Assembly (NCBI RefSeq): GCF_015706575.1
Contig: NW_024037054.1
Span: 992,001 to 1,056,000, forward strand
DNA from: Patiria miniata
Lineage: Eukaryota; Echinodermata; Asteroidea; Valvatida; Asterinidae
Direction of reading: 5' to 3'
Length of the DNA: 64,000 bases
A program made the translations under genes and the position numbers. The notes under the pieces are model-generated. The model ran no database searches, was not told the DNA's origin, and worked only from the letters and a program-made list of their open reading frames with translations. This document shows, in pieces, positions 57,236 through 64,000 of this stretch (position 1 is its first letter; every line of letters begins with the position of its first letter).

Positions 57236-57636
57236 CAGTGGCGTATCCAGCTTTTGATGCGGGGGGGGGGGGGGGGGGGGGGGGGGGCAACCGCACTCCC
57301 ACATCCGTGCCAAAATGTAGACATTTTTTCCCCCGGACACTTGGCCTCCATAAAATCAGGGGGGGGGGGGGGGGGGGGGGGCTGGGGACCATCTTCCAAA
57401 TGAGGGCACTCTTCACAACTAACCATTATTATGCATACTGAACAATGTATGCTGATTTTCACGGCGCATTGTAATGGTTTTGGAGCTTGGTTTTCTTTTC
57501 TTTTTTTCATGTCAGAACTCTGTATCAACCATTTAATGAAATATTTACTGAAAATAGATCTTTAAAAAAATCTGCCGGGGAGGGGGAGGGGGGGATGGGG
57601 CAAGGTGCCCCCTGCCCCCCGCTGGAAACGCCACTG
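57236..57636. mobile_element. hAT-type MITE, 401 bp
   Basis: It starts CAGTGGCGTATCCAG and ends CTGGAAACGCCACTG, a 15 bp inverted repeat with two mismatches. It is flanked by CCAAGCAC on both sides (57228-57235 and 57637-57644), an 8 bp duplication typical of hAT. The interior contains G-runs of about 27 and 23. It shares interior words with the G-rich repeat at 29.7-29.95 kb. Confidence 0.93.
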
Positions 57637-57644
57637 CCAAGCAC

Positions 57645-58246
57645 TAGCACAACAGAACAGAGTTCAAAAATATTTGATTAAACAAATATTGACTGCTTTA
57701 TCTTGTGGTGTAATAAAGCTAACCCCCCTCGGTGATCCATAGAGCATTCTATTTTCCCTTGGCTTCGTCTTGGGAAGTACTCAATATTTGTATACTATGA
57801 AGTGATAGGAAATATAACAGCAAACTCGCATGCTACCCATAAATATCACGAATAAAATGCTTTTGCAGTCAGTTTCAGTTACCATTATTTTTGGAGAGCT
57901 GTGAAGCAGATGCCGGTTTCAAAATTAGCGGTAGCCCGCTAGCCAAATGCCAGTCAAAACAGCGGCGGGCTAGTCAAACTAGTACTTACATTTAAGTAGC
58001 CCGGCTGGCGAATCAAAAAAGATGGGGATACGGCGAAGATGAAAGGACAGGAAGAAATAAGTCATTGAATTCAGAAGTCAAACCTGTATCAATTTGTGTA
58101 CAATTTTATCAACTGTTTTAAATGATAAGATCTGTTTATTAAAAACACTGATAAAATAGGAGCCCTATTTTTGTACCTAGGTCTCCTTGTTCGATCATAC
58201 ATCTGATGGATTCTAGATTTATTCAGGCTCAGTTGGATCACTTTTT
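57645..58246. other. Intron 4 sequence with a dispersed repeat
   Basis: The stretch at about 57925-58010 ('GCGGTAGCCCGCTAGCCAAA' onward) matches, inverted, sequence near 26880-26955. It is rich in GCTAG words. No gene. Confidence 0.5.
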
Positions 58247-59091
58247 ACCCCTCAGCCGAGAGGCTCGAGGGGTATTGTCATCGCCTAGGGTGTCCGTCCG
58301 TCGAGCCGTTCTGACCAGGGACCACTTGTGGGGTACCCGTCCTTTGTTCGAGGTACCCCACAAATAAAATCTTTAGAAAAGGGTACCCCGCAACGAAATC
58401 TTTAGAAATAAGGATAATGGGACAACAATGGAGGTACCCCGGAAGTCCATCTGGCTGGAACGTCCGCGGTCAACCAGACGGATGAGACAACCGGGGTGAT
58501 GGCATTGTAGTCCTTTTATCCCTTTTTCTAAAGATTTCACATCCTGGGTGATGTTTTTCTATAGATTTCACATGTGGGGTGATGTCCATGAAAGAAAATC
58601 ACCCCACATGTGGGGTATGGTCAGGGCGTCCAGGCAGCTTAGTTTCCGGATGATAACTTGAGTTAGAAATGCTGTTTGCGATTGTAACTTCGCTAGGGGA
58701 TTGCCCTTAGAAGTAGGCAAGTTGGGATTGGTTTTAAGGTCAAAGGTAAAGGTCACCATGGTGAGTTAAAGGTAAATGGTTTCCGGATGATAACTTGAGT
58801 TAGAAATTAGATTTTGGTGCCTAACTTTGGTAGGGGGTTGCCCTTGGGAGTAAGCAAAAGTAAGGTTTTGAGGTCAAAAGTTCAAAGGTCAAAGTCACCG
58901 TGGTGAGTTAAAGGTAAGAGGTTTCCAGATGATAACTTGAGTTAGAAATTAAATTTTGGTGTCTAACTTCGGTAGGGGGTTTCCCATTGGTACAGGCATG
59001 TTGGGATTGGTTTTGGGGTCAAAGGTGAAGGTCACCATGTTAAGTTAAAGGTTAATGGTGTCTGGATGATAACTTGACTCTGGCTGAGGGG
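58247..59091. mobile_element. Short TIR element carrying a tandem array with AGGTCA sites
   Basis: The ends are the perfect 11 bp inverted repeat ACCCCTCAGCC / GGCTGAGGGGT. After the left end comes GAGAGGCTCGAGGGGTATTG, as at 30.02 kb. Then follow duplicated 'AAATCTTTAGAAA' blocks and about three units of 140-145 bp with 'TTCCGGATGATAACTTGAGT' and GGTCAAAGGT-like sites. Elements with short inverted ends and a central tandem array resemble Helentron-derived repeats; that class call is an inference. Confidence 0.65.
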
Positions 59092-60019
59092 TTTCAACAG
59101 CAACGCTGTTATTTTTAATACAGTTCTTATCAACAGTCATTGTAATTTGCCTGTGAATGAAAATAAATCCTTCAAGTTTCTTTAAACAAAAATTCTGCTA
59201 CAAAATTATTTCATAAATGTTCATGCTTGAACGAGTGATCGAGTTCCATGAGTCCACCCTTTTTTGTACGATATTTCTCTTTAAAATATAATAGATATGA
59301 GCTGTACAACCTCAAATGAGGTTCATTGCCTTGCAGTAAACTTTATGATTTTAATTAATTTGAAAATGTTTAGCATTTGTAATTATTGTATACTGGATTG
59401 CATGTCTCTGCACATACATGCTTTTATGCGTACATGCTTTTAAGAGTCTTGCATGGGGATGTGCTTTTGGTTTTATACATCTTTTAGTCACCTCTAACCC
59501 AACACTTAGTTTCCATTTTTTATATATATCCAAGGGAAGGTGTCAGATGGAGGGGTGGGTGTTTTGTGTAATCAAGACAATTATTGTTTACTATTCATGG
59601 AAGCAATATCCATGTTTTCCAGGTAGTACACATATTGGAAACTACCCTAAAAACATACCATCATCGCATTTCTTCCTGTACATGTACATACATCTTCTGA
59701 GGTAGGGTGTGTTGGGGTGGTGGGGAATGGGGTGGGGATGGGCAGAGGTATGGTTATGGGATTGATCTACATTTAGGTGGCATGTAAAAAGCTGACACAC
59801 TCCACCCTGAGACCCTCAATACCATACCCATCTCTAACCAACGTTTTAAAATGTGTTCTTTTTGTTGCATAAAAATGAATGGAATGGGGCTCAGGTGGAG
59901 ATAAGAGTGGGGTTAATATGCAATTACGTGCAATAATCACAGATCTAACATGTAGATTCTTCCACTTTCTCTAAGGTTCAGTTACAAAACTTTAATGATT
60001 TATTAATTTTAATTAACAG
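59092..60019. other. End of intron 4
   Basis: AT-rich low-copy sequence. Open frames here show no known domain. The acceptor AATTAACAG ends at 60019. Confidence 0.55.
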
Positions 60020-60118
60020 TAATGGAATATGCATTGGCCATGAACCATGGGAGATGACACGGTCTGTTTGTCCTATGCCAGCATACAAACTTGTACATAC
60101 TGCAAGTGTTTGTAAAAG
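60020..60118 (+). CDS. Divergent tubulin (delta/zeta class, probably zeta), exon 5 of 5 seen
   Basis: This 99 bp exon completes a Ser codon and encodes NGICIGHEPWEMTRSVCPMP, then AYKLVHTASVCKR. In tubulins this is the linker between the GTPase and second domains: a variable insertion, then a 'vP.p.l.fl' strand, here CPMPAYKLVHTAS. The borders are AACAG and AG|GTAAGA. The second half of the protein is not in the window, as the rest (60119-64000) is repeat-derived. Assignment as coding rests on splice sites, phase and fit to the fold. Confidence 0.85.
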
Positions 60119-60399
60119 GTAAGATTTTTCTTCCAGTAACATCCCTCTTAGAATGATGAACTGGTTCCAAATCTATTAACCACAGGAAATTATATGATCC
60201 AATTTATTTGAGCCGTTTTGTTGTACCATAAATATTGGATGATGAAAAGAGTGCAGAAGAGATGGAAACAGTGATAAAGAAACATGCTGTCACTTGACAA
60301 ACATGATGACATCATCATCATGATATCCTTCGGCTGTCAGCTCGCTAACGAGAAAGACGACATCGTAGTCATGTACATTATTTCAGGTGACCGGAGTAG

Positions 60400-60630
60400 G
60401 ATGCCAACCACAAGCTTGTCTTATCCTTAGCTGTACTTTTCCATTGCTGGACATTAATACCAGCAGCCTTGAATTGTCTCTTTGTGCAGTCATAGTAGCA
60501 GAGTCTTGGTCACCCGTACATCACAGCTTTCGGCATTCTGTCATCCTCCATGTTGACCACATGACCAGTCTAAGTGCTGTCATTTTAGGAGCATTGTCTC
60601 GATGCTGGGAAGTCATCATAGTCAGACCAC
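60400..60630 (-). pseudogene. LINE reverse transcriptase, C-terminal tail
   Basis: The minus strand carries PSIETMLLK and, after a shift, TGHVVNMEDDRMPKAVMYG. Then come a stop and RQFKAAGINVQQWKSTAKD. This is the end of the same LINE protein whose preceding part lies at 61114-61640. The two are separated by the DNA element at about 60645-61110. It is decayed by stops and frameshifts. Confidence 0.75.
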
Positions 60631-60644
60631 GGACTAGTCGCATA

Positions 60645-61110
60645 GAGTGCGTTCGATTACTTCCCCCAGCTTACTCACGCCTGGCTCCTCGCGTGATGAC
60701 AGACATGCACAGTGGAGCTAACTCAAACGAAAGGTTTTGGGTAAAGTTTCATGCAAGAAGAGCTGGAAAGTTGAACTTTGACATGACACGCCTGCATCCG
60801 AATCAACTGTCTAGAGCTAGGTCTAGGTCCACACCCATTGAAAATACGTGACCCTGCTGACAATAGACCCGTAGCCGTAGCTCTGGAAGCCCGTTTCAGA
60901 CGCAACCTGAGGCCCCTCCGGACATCACGTTGGCAGCCATGTTTATTGCATGGCCTTATGGGATACTTACCCAAGTAAATGGCTCGGCGAGTCGGTTTCT
61001 TGGGCCAGGCTCGAGTAAGCGCGAGAAGTCACATGAGAGGTAAATCGTACGCTGTCACCCTTGCACGAGTAAGTGCGGGGGAAGTAATCGAACACACTCA
61101 TTGTCAGACA
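60645..61110. mobile_element. DNA element (MITE) inserted in a LINE, approximate ends
   Basis: 'GAGTGCGTTCGATTACTTCC' at about 60647 and the reverse complement of sequence at about 61070-61105 ('GAGTGTGTTCGATTACTTCC') form inverted ends of about 35-40 bp. Nearby GTCAGACCAC occurs on both sides (about 60630 and 61130), but not directly next to the inverted ends. The target duplication is therefore unresolved. The interior has no gene. Confidence 0.65.
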
Positions 61111-61113
61111 GGG

Positions 61114-61640
61114 TCAGAATGTCACAAAGTCAGACCACTTGACATCAAGGATGGTTCGCAGGTGCTGTTGGAAGACCCTGGATAGGCGCTGGATGTGTCT
61201 ACGGTAGAGAGTGAAAGACGCTGAGTTGTACAGGAGGCAGGATAGTACAACTGCTCTGTAAACCTTGCACTTTGTTGTTGTGGTAATGCAGTGCCTATTC
61301 CACAGCCAGTCACGCAGGCGGCTTAAAACAGCACAGGCGGAGTGGATTCGCATGGACAGCTCCTCTAGACTGCAGTCACTGGAAACAGTGCTACCAAGGT
61401 ACACGAAGGAGTCCAAGACCTTAAGTGGCTCACCGTTTAGCAAGATGTTCGGCTCAATGTATGGGGTTCCAGGTGCTGGTTGGTAGAGTAGCTCAGTTTT
61501 TCTGGTGTTGATAGTCAGTCCGAAGGAAGCAGATGCTGCAGCAAACTTGTCTAGAACCTTCTGCAGATCTTGCGCAGGGTGTGAAACAAGGCCGGTATCG
61601 TCAGTGTAGAGCAGATCACGTGCACACCACCTGATAGACC
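61114..61640 (-). pseudogene. LINE reverse transcriptase, middle part
   Basis: The minus strand reads LLYTDDTGLVSHPAQDLQKV with a YTDD in the place of the usual YADD, then FGLTINTRKTELLYQPAPG. It continues with LDSFVYLGSTVSSDCSLEEL, CKVYRAVVLSCLLYNSASFT and RTILDVKWSDFVTF. This is the common non-LTR RT plus thumb region. It meets the DNA element on one side and the GIY-YIG fragment on the other. The LINE clade was not determined. Confidence 0.88.
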
Positions 61641-61689
61641 TTTGTCTTGGCTTTTAGACGTCGTGGGTTGAAAAGCTTGCCATCAGTTC

Positions 61690-61990
61690 GAGTTGTTAGG
61701 TTAACGCCTTCTGTGACATCCCGGTTTCTTGCACAGTGAGGGCAACAAATTTGGACGTTGGATACGTTGGAAAGTCTATGGATAAGGAGACGACGATCAA
61801 CTCTTAACAGAGATGAGGGAGGGTATGAACTGTCACTCATATGGGACTTCCTCATACCCCTAGTACCACCCCGGGGAGGACACAAGCGGCCAGACCACCA
61901 TCTAGTGGCCGCAACAGGAAACAGCGCTACCAACCAACTGGTGGTGCTTCGTTCTGAGGATGACTAGTGAAACTAGTCGTAATAAATGAA
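61690..61990 (+). pseudogene. GIY-YIG endonuclease C-terminal fragment (Penelope-like)
   Basis: The plus strand reads LESLWIRRRRSTLNRDEGGY and then LSLIWDFLIPLVPPRGG, ending SEDD. The E-x-x-I-x-R-R-P/S-x-LNRDEGGY-LS-IW/YD pattern is, to my memory, the end of the GIY-YIG nuclease that follows the RT in Penelope-like elements. The following 'ACTAGTCGTAATAAATGAAA' also looks like the 3' end of such an element. The RT part is absent. Confidence 0.5.
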
Positions 61991-62094
61991 ACTACGTAAG
62001 TAATTGGCTGTGTTTATAGAAAATTCATTTACAAAGTTGAAATTTCACCAGCCTGATGAACTTCTTTCATGATATTCAAGCATTTTTAAAACAC

Positions 62095-62165
62095 GAAATT
62101 CATTTGACTCAGTGCCTCACAACCATCTTCCAGGGAAGTTAAAAGGATATGGATTCTATTACAGA
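62095..62165 (+). pseudogene. Small LINE RT fragment
   Basis: The peptide SFDSVPHNHLPGKLKGYGF is the AFDSVPH..LL.KL..YG block of non-LTR reverse transcriptases. Similarity stops after about 22 codons. Confidence 0.6.
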
Positions 62166-62549
62166 AAATACCTCACCTCCGATACCTACAAATGCATTTC
62201 CAATGCGCATGTGCAAGCAAGTCTGCTGACAATACCAAAAGAACATTGCGTCACTATGCACGCCCACACTGCATGTGCCAGAATCCCATTGATAATTCGC
62301 CCCTTTTTTACAGCGCGACTGACCGAGTGTACACGCAAATTCTCGCAAGCGTTGCATATCACAGTCTATCAGACTCTATTTCTGACAGTTCCACAAAGAC
62401 AATGTCAGAGCTTACTACAACTAAGAAAAGGACATTTAGGAAGATCAAATGTAGATTTTGGGGAGTTTCTCGATCCCCTTTGGAGTTCGATGTTCATACA
62501 GCATGCTCCAGATGCCATCTCTGCTCTCGGGAAAACCCATGTGGAATAT

Positions 62550-62695
62550 GTTCCAACTGGTCTTTAAAACAGATGGCATCGAAATTGATGGTCGCATTCA
62601 TTGGTAAGGCATTAACATCCAGACGAGAGAGTGCATCTGCCGCTGCATTCATGGCCGCTTATGTGTCTAATGTCTGAGGTATACTGGGAGATGAG
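62550..62695 (-). pseudogene. Ty3/gypsy RNase H tail fragment
   Basis: The minus strand encodes DIRHISG, then, shifted by one frame, NAAADALSRLDVNALP. This is the end of gypsy RNase H (RHISG..N..ADALSR..VNAL). It differs in sequence from the element at 36-41 kb, so it comes from another family. Confidence 0.7.
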
Positions 62696-63011
62696 ATCAA
62701 GCTGAGATGAACTTGTCAAATAAATTTGAAACTTGACTGCGGATTGACCGTTTTGTCGTATTTATACAGCGCAGGTGACGTCACGTGAGCGTATTTTGGT
62801 CGGATAGAGAGCGCGACGCCAGCTACTAGGACGTATCAACAGTGAGCAGAGCGCAGTGTGAGAGCAGTGACAGCGAAGCGGCAGCAACTAGATCAAATAA
62901 TTGGGCTTGACAGGGGCGCATAAAGAGCGAGTTGAGTGCATCGTAAGCGCGGGATGAGCGCAGTATGAGCATAGCTGGAGCTACTTTCTGGCCACTTAAT
63001 ACAGAAAATTG
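62696..63011. other. Unassigned repeat-like sequence
   Basis: Contains AGCGAGTTGAGTGCAT-type words and a TGACGTCACGTGA site near 62776. It may be a flank of the gypsy fragment. No gene is seen. Confidence 0.3.
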
Positions 63012-63185
63012 GCAGTCTACATCATTCACTTACCCAAATAGCTACTACATATGCATATTTATTCAGCCGACAGGCTCAAACGCTAAAAGATTTAATCAAC
63101 CAACGAGCGCCCTCTCGAGGCCTACCCATTATGCTACGTCATGAATCCACCATCATACTTCCTCTTTTTTCTAGCGACGGCATCG
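63012..63185 (+). repeat. DIRS-type terminal repeat, copy b
   Basis: Nearly identical to 55108-55280, from CAGTCTACATCATTCACTTA to CGACGGCAT. It is directly followed by a DIRS RT fragment, showing that this is a DIRS copy with a large internal deletion. Confidence 0.8.
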
Positions 63186-63199
63186 TGCAGCTAGGCTAG

Positions 63200-63365
63200 G
63201 CTTCATCATCAACGAGAAGAAGTCCCAACTTATCCCGTCCCAGGAAATCACTTTTCTGGGAACAGAGATCGATCTTATCATCTACGCAGGGGCATAGCCG
63301 TCCCCACAGGGGAACGCGTTACCAGCCTGCGGAAGTGCGTCAAACTTTTCCTATCCGTTCATAAG
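63200..63365 (+). pseudogene. DIRS reverse transcriptase fragment
   Basis: The plus strand reads LGFIINEKKSQLIPSQEITF, then LGTEID. This is the G.I.N..KS.L.P.Q.I.FLG block just after the RT active site of DIRS elements. It is followed in a different frame by PTGERVTSLRKCVKLFLS. Confidence 0.8.
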
Positions 63366-63655
63366 ATGAGTACAAAAGGTACTTTTGAGAGCTGTTTTTC
63401 AAGTCCTGTCATGCCTGTTTCGACCCGAACGTGCAATTTGTGTAAAAGTCGTCGTTGCGGGCAGCAAACAAAACACAGTAAATCGTGACGTAATAAACAG
63501 GACTCCCGATGCGGAGTAGCATAAACGAGTCCTGTTTATTACGTCACGATTTAGTGTGTTTTGTTTGCTGCCCGCAATGACGACTTTTACACAAATTGCA
63601 CGTTCGGGTCGAAACAGGACCTGAAAAATAGCTCGCAAAAGTAACCTTTGTACTC
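63366..63655. mobile_element. Palindromic foldback element, arms about 130-140 bp
   Basis: Left arm 63366-63505 and right arm 63527-63655 are inverted copies with few mismatches. They share TTGTGTAAAAGTCGTC, 'GGGCAGCAAACAAAACACA' and 'CGTGACGTAATAAACAGGAC' blocks, around a 21 bp spacer. TTCAT occurs close to both outer ends, but the duplication is not certain. It sits inside the DIRS remnant. Confidence 0.85.
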
Positions 63656-63794
63656 ATTTCATGACAGAAACAATAGTCGTTTTTATTTCATCACACCTTA
63701 GGCTACATATACCCAAAAAATGACGGAAATGTCTTCGAGCATTCCACAACCTCTTTAACCATTTGGTTGAAGGGCGTCTCGCCTACCCGGCCAC

Positions 63795-64000
63795 CAGTTG
63801 TCGGTGCCACTCTATGCATATGTAGTAGCTATTTGGGTAAGTGAATGAAGTAGACTCCCACCCCCCCCCCCCCCCCCCCCCCCCTCAGAAGTGTGGGACG
63901 AGTCTACGAGTGATACTTACCCAAATAGCTTCCCGCCCTCCTCCCCACTCTCGGCTCGCGTTACGATGGTTTTTCACCTTTAGTGCGCGAGAAAAAAGAG
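63795..64000. repeat. DIRS-type terminal repeats at the window end
   Basis: 63810-63860 is an inverted end of the copy a/b repeat. A C-run of about 24 (63861-63884) follows, then from 63889 the 56293-type terminal unit starts again and is cut by the window. Confidence 0.75.

Noticed and set aside
57082..57528. 148-codon minus-strand frame overlapping the exon-4 side of intron 4
   Set aside because: Composed of poly-G/poly-C of a hAT MITE, with no similarity to a known protein.
60387..60851. 154-codon plus-strand frame
   Set aside because: It is the antisense shadow of the LINE tail and the neighbouring DNA element.

Overview
The window looks like nuclear DNA of a metazoan, most likely a marine invertebrate. 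It has GT-AG introns, frequent ACATGTACATGTA-type words, and a mix of DIRS, BEL/Pao, Ty3/gypsy, LINE, GIY-YIG-type, PIF/Harbinger, hAT and Helitron-like sequences. The species and phylum cannot be fixed from the sequence alone. There is no bacterial-style gene organisation; nearly all short open frames are chance or lie in repeats.

One host gene runs through almost the whole window on the + strand. It is a divergent tubulin, best matching the delta/zeta class and probably zeta. Five exons can be placed (995-1053, 10033-10161, 27054-27195, 56858-57043, 60020-60118). Each has AG/GT borders and compatible phase, and together they cover the middle of the GTPase domain, including the GGGTGSG tubulin signature. 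The first and last exons lie outside the window. The introns are about 9.0, 16.9, 29.7 and 3.0 kb and consist mostly of transposable elements.

Intron 1 (1-10 kb) holds a pogo-like MITE, a 5.7 kb segment bounded by about 165 bp inverted repeats, and a hAT MITE. Intron 2 (10-27 kb) holds head-to-tail Helitron-like repeats that end in a hairpin plus CTAG, a precisely mapped PIF/Harbinger MITE, minisatellites, and a decayed BEL/Pao element. Intron 3 (27-57 kb) holds satellite-like arrays carrying nuclear-receptor half-sites and a decayed PIF/Harbinger element. A young 8.2 kb Ty3/gypsy element sits between the two Harbinger genes. Further on are a 5'-truncated LINE, a 258 bp palindromic MITE, other TIR elements and a DIRS-type retrotransposon broken by a hAT MITE. 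The last 4 kb (60-64 kb) is a mosaic of LINE, GIY-YIG-type, gypsy and DIRS fragments.

The most unusual object is the gypsy element at 34964-43120. Its gag and pol are almost intact (one in-frame TAG in integrase, a probable -1 frameshift at a GTTAAAC heptamer), but its ends are inverted rather than direct LTR copies. The downstream LTR has been replaced by a nearly identical inverted 1.19 kb copy that also supplies the last codons of pol.
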